Shown: positions 1 to 14,243, counted from the stretch's first letter. The stretch is 64,000 bases of DNA from Chrysoperla carnea (GCF_905475395.1 NC_058337.1:69150368-69214367), one strand, 5' to 3'. Program-made: numbers and translations. Notes: generated by a model not told the origin, from the letters alone.

Positions 1-904
1 ATATATGAAGATTTTTAACATAAATACTAAAATATAAAAAAACTCTGATGAAAACGCCATACAATCTCCATGTACAGATTAAAAATCTACATAGATAAAA
101 GACAGACAAACGAATTGTAAGAAGAAAATTCGTTAGAAATTGTTAAATCCACCGTGGCCATTATTGAAAAATTACATGTTCAATACCAGGGATATTAAAA
201 GAGATAAATAATACGTTATGAGAGGTTTTGATGGGTCAAGCGGACGTTAATTTATATTTTATTTAATTATTTTTTTTACAATTCCTCAAAAATCGAATAT
301 CTGTAACTAAAACTATTATAAACCGTAACCGTAACTGAAACCGATAAAATGTTATTATTTATTTGACTCATCTCTAATTTATATTTACTACATACTCCAA
401 TAATATAAGACATTGATCAGCTATGCCTCGGAAGATGATATATATTCTTCTTGTTTCTCTTCGTTTTCTATGATCCAGGCAAGTAACGCTATGGAGTCGA
501 ATATAGGGCGTTATTGAGATTTAGAAGAAAAATATCCATCCAGCACGGCGGGTACGTCCTAAACCAGTAACTCTTTTTAAAATTTATAAATAAATAAAAA
601 ATTCACTGATAATTTTATCATCCGCATTTCATTTGAGAATACTTTAAAACACATTTTTGCATATTCCGATAATTCGTGCTCACATTTACTTCGAAAAACG
701 ATTTAACGAGTCTTTCTATTCTGATCGCCGTTTATTGCAACAAACCAACAATAAATACAAAATGAAACAAAATTCATCAAACAAAAAGGCTTAATTTTTA
801 TATATTTTAGGATTAACAATGAATTTATATGGTGAACATATCCTGATTTTCCCATCGCTTCTACCATATTCAGTATACATAACTTTCTTAAGCTATAAAA
901 TGTT

Positions 905-995
905 CTCAATCAAGCCGGTTCGACCGTTTAGGGGCAGCGATGCCACTGAAAAACACATAGACGCACATATAAACACTTTAAACTTATAACACTAC
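905..995 (-). repeat. Fragment of dispersed repeat family A
   Basis: A diverged, minus-oriented piece of a repeat seen at least six times in this window. Recognisable parts are 'GACCGTTTAGG', 'CGATGCCAC', an ACACA-rich run and 'AAACTTATAACAC'. Better copies are at 1308-1442, 12284-12592 and 18914-19222. Confidence 0.5.
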
Positions 996-1307
996 TTCTT
1001 AAATCAATATCAAAGTGATCAAGGACATCAGATGAAATGAAAACGATGCTTAGAGAGCTATCATTTTTTGGGACAAATTTTTGGAAATATTTTAATTTGA
1101 ATTGAAATATTTGATTTGATTTTGTTCTTTTGAATTATTGTTTTGAATTACCTAATTTTTTTACCATTTCTCTTTTCGAAATGAATTGAGCCAGGTTTAT
1201 TAGACCGTTCATTTCCATAGTAATTATTTATATGTTAAAATCATATGTTATGCCTTTTCCAAACTGAATTGATTGTGAAGATCATCGCCAATTTTTTCCT
1301 CTCCGTT

Positions 1308-1442
1308 AAATTACCTTTCAAACGAAACCAAAAAAATTAAAATCGATTCATCCGTTTAGGCGTTACGATGCCACAGACAGACAAATACACAAACACACAC
1401 ATAGCGGTCAAACTTATAAGACCCCTTTTTTTTAGTTCGGGA
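1308..1442 (-). repeat. Dispersed repeat family A, partial copy
   Basis: Minus-oriented copy carrying the family's diagnostic blocks: 'TCCGTTTAGGCGTTACGATG', a CACAGACAGACA run, 'CACATAGCGGTCAAAC' and 'TTATAAGACCCC'. No coding potential. It is the partner of copies at 12284, 18914, 26405 and 37775. Confidence 0.65.
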
Positions 1443-4400
1443 GATTATTAATAAGAACTTTGCGAATATTTGGGATCGAGAAATTCGTGAAGAGCAGGTA
1501 AAAATCGATTGAGCCCCGTAAACATTTCCTTTTTACTACACATGAATTATGTATGTACATGGATGTAATAAAAGAACAGTATATTATTACCTTGAAAAAA
1601 ATAAAACAAAATAAAGAGTTCTTGACTCTTATAATACCTTAACGTCTATTATATTTTAATATTATGAGTACTTGTATCTATTTTTTTATTTTATTTTATT
1701 TTTTATTTTTTTTGTAACTATTATTATATTAATATTTTTGTATATAAATAAATATTTTACACAATACAAACAAAAAATATAAATAAAATAATAATTTCTA
1801 GGTTCTTCATCATAAATTCATTAATAATTATTGTAAATGAATTTATTAGTTTTTTGTTATAAATCTGAAATCACCTTCTTCACTCTTTAATTAAATAATA
1901 TAATATTATTATAAAAGACATTTTTATTTGAACTTTTTAAAACAATGTTTTTGTTGAAAATATGTATAATACCTTGATATGATAATTGAGTAAAATTATA
2001 TTTGATATTATGATGAATAAAAGTGGAAGGCAGGTAGGTTTATTGTCATTTATAAGAAGCGAAACGACCCAAATTTTATCAAATGTTGACCTTTCATACC
2101 TATTTAATAAAATACCTATGTGATCAACAACCATTTTTATATATTTATAAATGATTAATTACTCAGTTTTTCAATCGATTCAAAAATAATCGATTAAATA
2201 ACCTAAAGAAACTACTTAAATAATCTAACGAAAAATTTGCCCCAAAAAAACTCAGATTAACATTACCCGAATTTTTGCTGTGTATAAGGTTTTTCAAAAT
2301 CGTACGACACTATTTTAGGAGCATGTCCTCTTATTCAAAATAAGCAAAAAAGTGCATTTAAACATATCCAAAAAAAGATATATTGCCAGTATATTGGAAC
2401 CAAAAGACATGTTGGGGAAGGTGGTCAAAAATGATCACCCTAAGAAAAATGTAATGTATAGTCAAACTATTCGACATATGTACAACGTCGAAATATTTTC
2501 GAGTTCATTATTCAAATGTTACATACAATATTGGTGTGTAAATTTGATTTTATCTATTCAAATTTTTAGAACTACTATTCAATATTTCTCAAAAGGGATC
2601 GTTTTGACCGACCTTGTAAGGATAGGGGGTAAAATGATCCCATTGCATTTTTAACAGTTCACATAAAATACTAACTGTACTTTTACATTGCGTCAACGAT
2701 TAGTATGGAAGCAAAAAAATCACTGGTAAATTCATCTAAATAAATACATTCAAGACCCGTTACATGATGGGGGATCATTTTACCTCTTATAATTTTACAC
2801 ACAAAATAGGAATCAGTTGTATTAGCGACATATTTGTATTTCGTCTTAAAAACTGACCATAAATTTAATACGCCTATGAAAATGTGTTATAATTTTATTA
2901 AAAGTCAACAAAAGCCAAGAGTAAAAACAGCCAGCCGGCAAAAACTAATACAAAAAAAGAAATTTGACGTTGAAATTTGTTAATTAAATATCCATTTTAC
3001 GATTGTTTACCATGGCTTGATTAACATATCCCTTCATTGCCATTAAGCCAATGGCCTAAACTCAATTGTTATCCTCAATTTGTTTTGGTTGACTTTTACA
3101 TTAATGATAAAAATACTATACACAATATAAATGCTAAGATTTCTAGGTTCTTCATTTATTCATTAAAATTTATTATTAATCTTCATTACCTTTGTATTTA
3201 ATAAAATAAAAATGAAAGACAAAGATAAATATTATATTTGAACTTTTTAAAACAATTGTTTGTACATGTATTTCTTATTTCAAAAAAAATACCTTGATAA
3301 TTCATTTTAATTCTTTATTTAATTTATTTGTTTCTCTTTCAACAGTTTTTTAATTATCACGATTTTTTTTTATTAAATAAATAATGTATTATCACAAAGT
3401 AAAATTCATTAATCATTAATCAAAATAATACAAGTGAATATTTAACAACTAATAGAGTTAATTGTATAAACATTTTGTATATATTGAGTTGAGTATTCAT
3501 AATTCAGATTGTTATTATAAAAATACACACTCATACTGAAATCATAGCATTGAAATAAATATATTTTAAAGAACATGTTTTCTATTAAAATTGATAACTC
3601 TGTTTTGAAATTATAGCAACTTATGTAAAAATGTTTAAAAAAAAAAGGCAAATGACTTCAAAATTTAATCTTTTCTTAGGTTTCTTTTTCCACGATTAAA
3701 TAACGATACGGTTAAGAAGATTTATGTCCTGTTTGATAAGATCAGTATACAAAAAATTTTATCACTGCTTTGCGCTGGAAATTTTAATCTGAAAATGGTA
3801 TTTTAACGTTCGAACATTTTTTTATACTGATATCAGGAATAAATGTATTGGTATCAGCATTTTTTCCTAAGATATGAAAAGAAAAGTGCATAAATTTATT
3901 AAAAAAACTAAAGTAAATAATTTTTCTGATTTTTTTTGTAGCTGACACCTATTTGAACTAATATTATTTGAACAGCTTATTAAAAACTTGATAAAAGTCA
4001 CTAAATTATTAATAGTTATTAGACAAAGTACGGTTATGAGCGATTAAATATGAATTTAATCGCTTACAAATTATTAAAGCTGCTTGATATTTTAGTCATA
4101 CTAGATCTTGGCGTAAAGATAACTTTATAATAATTTAGAACTTTATATTTGTTTTGTACATCTTACCCTATACCACAAACATGATAGTAATCACCCTGTA
4201 TTTCAGTGAAAATATTAACATGCGTAAATAATCATCCGGTATTTATTCGAATGAAATGAAAAAAAAACAGTATGCGTAAATGATTAACTATGTAAGGAGT
4301 GAAAGACAATATCATTGTACTATTAAGCATTTATTATAAAAATATGTTATGATGAAATAAATAATCATATAAATCTAATATTATTAAATAAATTCGAATA

Positions 4401-4506
4401 TAATTTTCATATTAACGATTATACCTAGCTAGTATAGTGAGTAGGGTAAGATGTAGTGCCTAGAGTCATTATGTACCTTGAATCATCTTTAGCTTCTTGA
4501 TAAATA

Positions 4507-4928
4507 CAGTGCAACCTTAATATAACGAACCTCAATATAACGAATTCCTCGATTTAACAAATTTTTCGCAATCCCCTTGAATTGTCCATAAGAGTCAATA
4601 TAAAATATACCTCTACATTACGAATATTTTTTGCGAACAGCCTCTTTATAACGAATTTTCAACTACATAAAAAATTTAAATACCTCTAAATAACGAAATT
4701 CGTCAATTCAAAACCTTTATATAACGTATAAAGTCCCACCAATATATGACAGTTAGTATACTCCATAGTATGTAATTCATGTCGCGAGAGGTTCCGACAC
4801 TTTTTTCCTCTTTATAACGAATTTTAGACCAACTTAACCTCAATATAACAAACCTCAGTTTAACGAATTACTTGATATAACGAATATTTACTGGTTCCCT
4901 TCAGATTCGTTATATCGAGGTTGCACTG
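4507..4928. mobile_element. pogo/Tigger-like MITE with TA target duplication
   Basis: A 422-bp element with terminal inverted repeats: the left end begins CAGTGCAACCTTAATATAAC, and the right end read inward begins CAGTGCAACCTCGATATAAC. It is bounded on both sides by TA (4505-4506 and 4929-4930). A CAGT start and TA duplication are the hallmarks of the pogo/Tigger group of Tc1/mariner-like elements. There is no transposase ORF, so it is non-autonomous. The interior repeats the motif TATAACGAA or close variants many times on both strands, suggesting multiple subterminal transposase-binding sites. Confidence 0.85.
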
Positions 4929-6400
4929 TACTGCCATTTACATGACAGCATCTGTCTTGAAATTGAAGTATTTGATGAGAATACAAGGTAGACTAAAGAC
5001 TGATTGCCAATGTGATTTTGTTTTCGAATAAATTAAAAATACAATTTTTTACCAAAAAGTAAAATTAAATTTTAAATGTTTTCTGATTGTCTATTTATAA
5101 TTACTCAACATAACTCCCTAGTTATTGGTGAATAAATTGTTATACCATATTTTAGTTTTTAAACATAACGTTAAAATTTGAGGAGGTAAAGTTTCAAATA
5201 CGCAAAGTAATGCACCTTGACTGAAACAATTTATTCATGGTAATATGTTTGTATTAAAATTTAAAATTGTATTCGTATGTTTTATCAGTTTCCAAGTATA
5301 GTTAAGCGCTGTATAACTTAGCAAGAGAAATTTCATTCACTCCTTAGTCCTTAGAAATATCAGTTGAAGCGGTCGCTGCATGTTCAGAGTAGCTATCGAT
5401 TCCTGTAAAATGAATATGTAGTGTTTTAAATGTTTCAATCATGTGCATTGTATAGTGTTGTTCCCTAGAATAAAATGTAACCATTACATGTCAAGGAAAG
5501 AGATTTCAGGTACAATCGGTGGAGGAGATTCTAGACATATTAGGGTGTACTTAATGATACCTTAAGATGTTTTACCATAGTTTACACATATGTACCGTTA
5601 TTTACACTCTTTTATCAATAGTTTTTTAATATTTAAATTCTCAAAAAATACATAGTGTTGAGGATAAACAGTGCATAAAACAGAGACAATTTTCATTATG
5701 ATATTATTAAAAATGGCTTTCAATGTAAATTTTGATTCTAGGTATTACGCCTTCCCCTATAATCCATAGATTTGTAATCATGGATAGGTACAGAAATAAT
5801 AATTACGATAATCATGTATTTATTTATTTATTATTATTAAGTAATCACATATACCTATACAGAAATAATTATGTTATTTTGTTTTAATAATATTATTAAT
5901 AATAAAATAAAAACTAAGCAGTAAGCAGACGATATTGCACAACGATTATTTCTATTTAATACTTAATTATTTCTTATAAAAAAGTAGGTATACTTATGCT
6001 TATGTTGAAAATTAGTATGTAGATTTTTTTTTATTTATATTTATAAATTCAGTTCCGGAGTAAGCAATTATAAAAATATAAGTTCTGTATAGTCATTTCC
6101 CGAGTGATGTAAGTACTACTTAATATACACGAAATATACCCAATTTTAATATTTTTCGCAAAAAATTAATTACAGTATAAATGGATTATAAATCCATTGA
6201 CATAATTATATGATCGTTAGAAGTATGTAATATTTGTTCATTTTGGTCGTTATCGCTGACTAATTCCAACGATAATTGGTCACTGTAACTGATATATGAG
6301 TAAAAAGATTCAAAATAAATACAATGAGGCTCAATTTAAGGCGATTGTAAACCTAATACCTGTAAGTTTTGGTTTATTACGGTACATACATAATAGTCTA

Positions 6401-6957
6401 AGATCCCAATTAGGATCGACCTTCACCCATCTGTTTACCGGATGAAAGTTATTTTTTATGAAATATAAAATGTTAACAAATATCCCTGCAATGGGTTGCC
6501 TAAAAGAATGTGGTCCAGACTACTTTTAGTGAAAATATCAAGAGTAAAATTTTTAGAAATTTTTCACTGACTTTCATATCTAACGAATTTTGATCTACTC
6601 GAAAGTAAAAGCCATAAAGAATATGCAGCAGCTATGCTGTCTGCCTTTTTTCGTTCATTATTTTCGCATTTATACAAGTTGTGAATAGTAATTACGTTCA
6701 TCTGTTAATTCATTGCCTCACATATATAAATAAAGATAATTTTATTGCAAATACGGTGCTATATGATTGTCCACAAAATATCAGTCAAAAAATAAAATTT
6801 ACAAGCTTTCCAAGTTTTGATATTTTTATTAAAAGTTGTCTGGACCATATTTTTTAGGGCAACCCACAACAGGGATATTTGTAAATATTTTACATTTCAT
6901 AAAAAATAACTTTCATTCGGTAAAAAGATGGGTGAAGGTCGACCTTAATTCAGATCT
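6401..6957. mobile_element. Foldback MITE, about 125-bp inverted arms
   Basis: Left arm 6401-6535 and right arm 6830-6957 are inverted copies. The left has 'GACCTTCACCCATCT', 'GAAAGTTATTTTTTATGAAA' and 'ACAAATATCCCTG'; the right has their complements in reverse order. The outer ends are AGATCCCAATTAGG and AGATCTGAATTAAG when read inward. The central 290 bp has no ORF. No clean target duplication is visible, so the superfamily is not assigned. Confidence 0.75.
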
Positions 6958-7928
6958 TGTACTATAAGAAAACTTTGAAATAGAAATAAAATTATTTTGC
7001 CTACAATTTATCGACACCAATTTTATATTTTTATTTTAATATTTACAGAGATCCGTTCAAATTTCTAAAATCCAAATGAAATTAAAAAAAATTTCGGCAG
7101 AATTTGTATTTTAGAGCTTTGAAAGGAAGTATCTCATATCTCAGTGAAATACCATCTTTAAAGAGAAAATGATAAGATGATAAACTGTTGGAAAAATTAC
7201 TTTCTTCAACTTTATTTATAAAAAAAATTAATCTAATATAAAAAGAAAATTTTTCAAAATTAAAAACGATCATTAAGGAAAATTAATCTTGTTTTACTAT
7301 TTCGGATCGAAAACGCTTAAGAACTTTTCGATGAATTGGTCAAGAACCAAACGCAGTACTTAACAGTCACTTCAGAACGATAGAAAATTTCGGCAGTGTT
7401 GACAGAAGGTTACATTTATCACATATTACGTAAATTTTTATCAACCCATGTAATATGTATGTAAAAAGCACTTTTAGAAAACTTTTAAAAAAATTATATA
7501 TATTTGTTTTTGAAATTTATTTACCACAATTTTAGTATTCTTAGACTTGAAATAAAAGTTAATAAATTATATTCCATTTAATTATGCTGTCCTCTTTGAT
7601 TAAAATTTAATTTTTAATAAGCCATAAAAGCAATAACAATATAATTTATCGATTTATTACGAAATTATCATAATGTAACTTTTCATGCTAGCCCACGTAA
7701 CTTTTAGCTAAGCCTCACCGACAAGACTGAATTTAAGAGATTGTTTTCAAGGTTATTCCCAACAACTTTTCAAGTTGCATGACAAGCTTAAAAGAAATGA
7801 ATATTCATTAGGAAGAATATTGAATTACGAATATATTTGAATAAAAATGAAAAAACATTTTATGCCACACTCAACAAAGTAGGTGTTAGTTATTCGTCCA
7901 AAATTTTGCATGCCCACTGAAAGAGAAG

Positions 7929-8633
7929 AAAGGACCCCGCAATATTAGATAGGAAAATGGCTTTCTGTGAAACTTTTTTCAAACCACCCTAAAATGTTTT
8001 TTGGATCATTCTGATCAAAATCTCTCGCGAGCACAAAAATTTTTAACCAATAGTTGTCGAGCTACGGGTGATCAAAGCTACAAATATATTATACATAATT
8101 TTATTATATGGAAGAAAGCTTTCTGTGAAACTTTTTCAAACCGTCCCTAAATGTTCTTCAAATCGTTCTGTTCAATTTTCTTAAGACTATACAAAACTTT
8201 TTAACGAGTATAGTACCTATATGACGAGGAAAATGGCTTTCTGTAAAGGTTTTGCAAACCATCCCCAAAATGTTTTTTCGGATCGTTCTGATCAAAAGCT
8301 CATACTAAATATAATGTTTGTGTGCCTTTGAAAGCCCAAAGCTCGAAAACTACCCATTTAAAAGTTTTGTGGTCGTGAGACTTTTTAATCAGAACGATCT
8401 AAAGAATATTTTGGGAAAAGCTTGAAAAAGTTACATAGAAATCTATTTTCTTAGTGATATAATAAAACAATAATATATTTGTAGCTTTAATCGTCCGTAG
8501 CTCCAAAACTACTCTTTAAAAATTTTTGTGGTTATGAGACCTTTCAATCAGAATGATCCATTTAACATTTTAGGGTGGATTAGAAAAAGTTTCACAGAAA
8601 GCCATTTTCCTATTTAATATTGCGGGGTCCTTT
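7929..8633. mobile_element. Foldback element built from inverted and direct monomers
   Basis: The ends are inverted copies: AAAGGACCCCGCAATATTAG on the left, and the same block read inward from the right near 8633. The arms run on through 'GGAAAATGGCTTTCTGTGAA', 'CCACCCTAAAATGTT' and 'GGATCATTCTGAT'. The unit 'GGCTTTCTGTGAAACTTTTT...GGATCGTTCTGATCAAA' recurs about every 150 bp in the left half (near 7960, 8115 and 8235) and in the opposite direction in the right half (near 8375 and 8545). The structure is therefore a nested palindrome. No ORF. Confidence 0.8.
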
Positions 8634-11600
8634 GCCAAAATAAATCCCTAATATTGGATGTCATAATAGAATTTATCTACAGTAATATTATAAAGACATT
8701 ACATAGTCAACTTTTTTGAACAGGTCTATACGCACTCATATCGTAACAATGAACTATTTACTTAAAATAAAAGACATAAATTATATTTAAAGTAACATAC
8801 TAATTTCAAAACATTTAAGAAGTTAAATTAATATTTTGTAAATAAATAAATGAACTAAATAACCCCACCAATTTTTAATTGTTCTAATGAATTATGATAA
8901 TTTTCTGAAAAATATAGATATTAACACAGATTATTTTTTTTTTTTTTCTTGTAAATGTAAATTATGTGAACTAATTTTTAACTTCTTTTACATGATTTGT
9001 AATCGACCAAAATATACAGTTGATTCACTAAATATTATTAGTATGGTGTTTAGAATCGCGAGATACGACTTCTTGTAAACTCTCATTCCATCTCAATGTA
9101 AAATGTCCGACTGAATTACCTATTATGATTCGAATATGCTTGAAATCGAATGTGTTGCTTTAATTAACAATAAAACAATATTAAATTTTTTAATGCATTA
9201 TTTAAAACGCGACCCTGGCATGTGCTATGGTAATCACACATAAAAACTGATAGAACGTAAACGGTAACTGTAAGCAAATTCCAATTCGAGTCAAATATTT
9301 CATTTTCACAACTGACAAAACATAAGACGTAAGAAATATTATTGGTTCAATTGGCTTACGTCTTCCGCTCACGTCTTTCATTTTATACTTTGCCATATAC
9401 AAAGTACATAAGTAAAGTATAGTAGAGCAAACAATTTCGAATTTTCTTCAATATATCATGTTTTAAAGACCGCTGATCAAATTTTTCTGTCTAAGAGGTA
9501 TAATTGACCTGAAAAAGATAGATTTGAACTTTACAAAAAAAACTTCAAAAAATGACGATGAAAATGATGAACATTACAAAAAATGTGTTGAGATATTTAT
9601 TTGGATTATTTATTTGATATATCCTAAGAGAAGTTGGAGACCACTTTTTTCATAATTTTCTGCCTGACGCATTATGTATAAGTTGCTGCAGAATCATCTT
9701 CGTTCAGATTTTTATATTATCCATCAACGAAATTATTTTTGTTCTTTTGACACCTGTAGACTGCTGTTTCCCTAATTCCACCACCTATTGTGCATAATAC
9801 TTGTCAGATCGCATGTTGCCAAAATACGAGACTCATTTTGTTTTTAATGTTTTGGTCAGCTCTTGGCTTTGATTAATTAACTCTTACTTATATATTTGTA
9901 TACACTGAAGCTGGGTAACACCTTAGCTTCTATCAAGTCATGTTGTTAACTCATTAAAAAATTAAAAATTCGAATTCAGGGAGATAGGGAGAATGCTGAG
10001 AAATTGAGTAATCCCAACAAATTATGGAAACTTGATTAGTTTGTGATAACACATACGGGAAAAAGAAAATAAAAAGCAAAAACGTTCCCAGAGGAGCATC
10101 AAGAAAAAGAAGAAAAATTTTAAAACAAAATGGTAAACTTATTTTAAAGACAATAAAGGAAAATTGACATCCTACTTACCCATTCAGTTAATCATATGTC
10201 CGATTTTGAGTTTTGGAAGAAAACCTGACGTGATAGAAGGTAATGAATTTTTTTAAATTCTGCACCTTAATAAAAATAAAAATTACCAAAAATATCCTAT
10301 GCAGCGGAAATATTTTTTTCCAAATCTGTTTATAACAAAACGCATCTTTTTAATTGGCCTCTCAGTATATATACTGGGTTAATTTTGATATGTATCTATA
10401 AGATAGATCTATCTTTCTATCTACCTACACTTAAAATTATGGTTAATTTAGCAACCATATACTGCAATAATATACAATGTATGTTATCTATAATATGGAT
10501 CATAAAAATATATTGGGAACGAATTCATTTTTATTTAATTTTGTAAGCTTTTGAAAAAAATGTTGATTGTTTTCGTAAGCAATCACAACCTATATTTCTA
10601 TTGCAAAAATATTGAACTCTAAAGCTTGTAGCGAAAAAATTTACGCGTATTTGTAACCTTAAAATATAGAGAAGTGTAAAAAAATGGAGCGTGAAAGCTG
10701 CTGCCATGGTTTCACATCTTTTATAAGATAGCGCAATGTATTTTTAAATTATCTCAAAAATTTATATGGATTTGGCGAAATTGGAACCTATTTTATAACT
10801 TTACATTACTTGGCACCTATTTTTTGGATCAATTATCTTACTGGTATATTTATTATTATCATACTGCTCTTCTACTGGTATATTTATTATTGCTATATAA
10901 ATAGAATATGGGAGAAACTTGCTAGGAAATTAAAATATGCTGGAAGTGACTTGAAAAGTATATATAATTCAAATGGGTATTAGACTGTTTTCTGAAAACT
11001 ATCTCAGTTTACTTTTAATTATTTTATGTAATTTTTCAAAAAATTAAAATACTTCATTTATCCATCAAGACGGTATTTACATCATAGTTACATTTCCTAT
11101 GTCATTAAAAACGCTCGAATTAAAACATTCTAAGTGTTATTATTATAACATAACATATGATGAGTACGCTTAGAATGTTTTAACTGTTGTGATTTTTATG
11201 GAATCAAGTATATTTAGTATGTTTACAATTATATATTAAAGATACAAGAGTTTCAAGGAAAAATTCTGACTATTCTGCATTTCAGCAGAATAGGTTTGGT
11301 ATCTATAATAGTACTAAAGCTATAACGAATCTTAAATTCATGATCAGTCCATGTTTTGCTCAACTGTAATATTTTCTTATATTTTATTTCGTCTTTTCGA
11401 CAACTAATCGAAAACCGTTGTCAATCACACGATAGATGCTAAATAATATTTTTTTTAAATAAATAATAATCCAATTTTCTTGTGAGATAACGGCAAATAT
11501 ATTTTAAAACGAAAAGTGTATGTAAATATCACTAATTTGATATCATTATTTTTCATACTATCAATTATAACAATATGAAATTATTATACGTATATCAATG

Positions 11601-12283
11601 TGGACGAGGCATTATAAAACAAAATTGATTTTTAATTTTAAGTAAAAAAGTTTTAAAAAACTAGCTTTTATTTTAGTTAATAAAAAATTTAAAATAATAA
11701 TGCAGCTTCAGCTTTTAACGTCATGTCCGTCAATTTTTAAAAAAAAATAAACGCTAACATTTGAAATAAACTTAAAAATGTTCAAATTACGTAGATTAAA
11801 ATAAGATTACAGTATTAAAATTCTGTGAATAATCTTTCGAAATACATACCTATTTCATTTATGATTGATTGATCGTACGGAAATCACTTTTAATATTTTT
11901 GGGTTAAAGTGCACGTAGTTATATATATTAACTAAATAAAAAAGAAAGTTGTAACAACCTACGATCATATATCTATGACAAAATATCTATAATTAAACTC
12001 ATTATTGCTAAGTATAACATTTTAGATGACTTTTCACGTTTCACCTCGAACAATTGAGTAATTCAATTAAATTCACACAGAATTTACATAAAATTATTTC
12101 GGTTTCAGAGCTTACAATATACATAAATTCAATCATCAATTTTTTTTTAAAAGCTCATTTAATAAAATGCTATTTTCAATATTAATTTTGTTTAAAAATT
12201 TGCTTTTTACTGATCCAAAATAAAAAAACTGTATACTTAAATTTCTACACCATTTACTTACTTAAATTATTATGAATCCCGTT
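8634..12283. other. Gene-free AT-rich DNA
   Basis: No gene, RNA or clear repeat structure can be supported in this 3.6-kb stretch. Short ORFs at 8887-9078 (+) and 9202-9402 (-) have no recognisable features and biased AT-driven composition. Confidence 0.55.
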
Positions 12284-12592
12284 CTAAAAAAGGAGGTGTT
12301 ATAAGTTGACCGCTATGTGTGTGTGTCTATCTGTCTGTCTGTCTGTCTGTGGCAGGCAGCTCCTAAACAGCTGTACCGATTCAAATTTTTTTGATTTAGT
12401 TTGAAAGACAATTAAATGGAGAGTGTTTTAATTATGTTTCAAGTGCAAATTTAGGGTCCCGAACCGAAAAAAACTGAAAAATTGGCTTTGATCTTCAAAT
12501 TCGGCTCTGTTTGGAAAAGGCTTTTAAAAAAAATTAATTTAATAGAGAGTTTTCTTAGATATTCTTGTTTAGGGTTCCGTACTCGAAAAATA
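12284..12592 (+). repeat. Dispersed repeat family A, longest plus-strand copy
   Basis: This copy shows the family order: 'GGTGTTATAAGTTGACCGCT', a TGTG/TCTG microsatellite (12326-12350), 'CCTAAACAGCTGTACCGATT', a 'GGAGAGTGTTTTAATTATGT' block and 'GGGTTCCGTACTCGAAAAA'. The last two blocks occur twice in slightly different form, so part of the unit is tandemly duplicated. No ORF. It is of unknown superfamily, probably a decayed transposon tail. Confidence 0.7.
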
Positions 12593-14058
12593 TGTAGGGA
12601 GTTTTTTAAATTTTGTAAATTTCACTTGTTTGGTACCTAATACATTATCATTTAATTTTATTAATAAAGGATGATTTTGTTTTTTATTTGAAAAATTCAA
12701 TATTTTTTAATCCATTTCAATATAAAGCAAAATAATCGATTATTTTGTTGATTAAATGATCTCTAATAGATCGAATATAATTCATTCCATCATAGAATAT
12801 AATTTCAAAAAGAAATCAAAATTTATTCTCCAAAAGGTCTAAAAGCTTTATCAATAATTATGAAAAATAATTCAATCGAAAATTATCAGACAATTTGAAA
12901 ACGCTTTATTATTGATATTATTGATTAATTTTAGACGAGTATAGTAAAATTGAATTTATGAATACTTTGAACGCATTTGGGCGATGATATTACAGCTGAA
13001 AAAAAATTAAATAAAATTATTCTTTGCAGGACTTCATTTCATTTTGGACACTTTAGTTTTGTATCGAAAAAAGATAAATGATATATAATTACAGTCACAA
13101 AAGAGCTAAAATGCTATCGCAGGTGCAACCCGTCTAGTATTTCAGCCTCTCTCTGGTCTAGAATTATGTATTTTTTTAAAATTATTTTGAGCAAAACTAA
13201 AAATTGAGTAAAATGAAGTCTTTCAATAAATAATTCTCTTTAACCTGTTTTTATTTTATTTTTTTATTTTTTGAATGATATATGCATCATTAAAAATCTT
13301 ACTAGAAAATTTTGCACAGCTCCAATAGAATAGTCAATTTCGCTATTTCAAAGTAGATTTTTCCCAAGTGGTGTATAGTATTTTAATTTGTAATTCTCTC
13401 TAAGCAAAACTCATCCATTGTACTAGTATCATAGAGCATACGTAGATAATCATTTAACCGTTCTTCATAGTACTTGGCATATACATATATGTATCAAATA
13501 ATACTAATAAAAGTGGATAGATAATATGGGTATGTAAACATAAATAAATTAACAAGTGAATTAAAGGTAAATAAATAAATAAAACTTTCTACTTGTTTTA
13601 TTATTAAATGTTATTTTTTTATACCTCTAAATCCATATGTTTATTATTAATTCAAAATTAATGTATGCATAAAATTTAAAATATATAAGTATTAACAATT
13701 ATATACAAATACATGCATATTACATAGATACTTGCTAAAAACCGTTGAAAAATGATAGGTACTAATTCTACTTATAATTAATTAATTTAATAGTTTGGAT
13801 ATTTGTTACTCAATCTCGTAAAAACGACTAAACATATTTTGATGAAATTTGGCAATAAGGATCATTAATAAGAATAATAAATCAATATGTAAACTGTATG
13901 AGCCGCCACTATTAGTTAAAAATGTATCTAAATAGTAGTTAAAATTATATCTAAATACTCCATAGTGGCCACATATATAAGAGATAAACATAAAAATTTT
14001 TATGCAAAAACAGATATCTATGTAACTCTTACCTCTACAGACAAATATTTTAAGATGA
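12593..14058. other. Gene-free AT-rich DNA
   Basis: I see nothing supportable here. The minus-strand ORF at 13806-13991 is hydrophobic and AT-driven, with no start context or homologue I recognise. Confidence 0.5.
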
Positions 14059-14243
14059 ATTGGCAGTACATAGCCGGTGTGGTACTGAAGTCAAGTGAGT
14101 ACGACCCTTGTAGTCCACACGACTAACTTCCCTGAGGAGAAAAAAACATTAAAGGTCTTGTTAGTCTTCATAGATTATTCTTCGAACATGTACTGCAGCT
14201 TATGCTGGAACGATCATTATCTCCATAGATAAATGATGTGTTT
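14059..14243 (+). repeat. Left arm of a widely spaced inverted repeat
   Basis: About 185 bp beginning ATTGGCAGTACATAGCCGGT and ending at 'GATAAATGATGTGTTT'. It is repeated in inverse orientation at 17700-17887. Shared blocks include 'GTGGTACTGAAGTC', 'CCACACGACTAACTTCCC', 'TCGAACATGTACTGCAG' and 'GGAACGATCATTATCTCCAT'. The two arms lie 3.8 kb apart with the same outer ends, so they could be the ends of one element or two separate insertions. Confidence 0.75.

Larger units (their letters stand above)
1..4504. other. Gene-free AT-rich DNA with repeat fragments
   Basis: No coding exon can be supported here on either strand; all ORFs are short, unlike known proteins and typical of AT-rich noncoding DNA. 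The stretch contains two fragments of a dispersed repeat family (listed separately). It also has a short inverted pair, GGGTAAAATGATCCC near 2629 and its complement near 2770, which may mark another decayed element. It could be upstream or intronic sequence of the kinase gene that resumes at 21790. Confidence 0.6.

Noticed and set aside
2352-2654. 100-codon plus-strand ORF
   Set aside because: No family features, no splice context, lies in repeat-like sequence with a short inverted pair around it.
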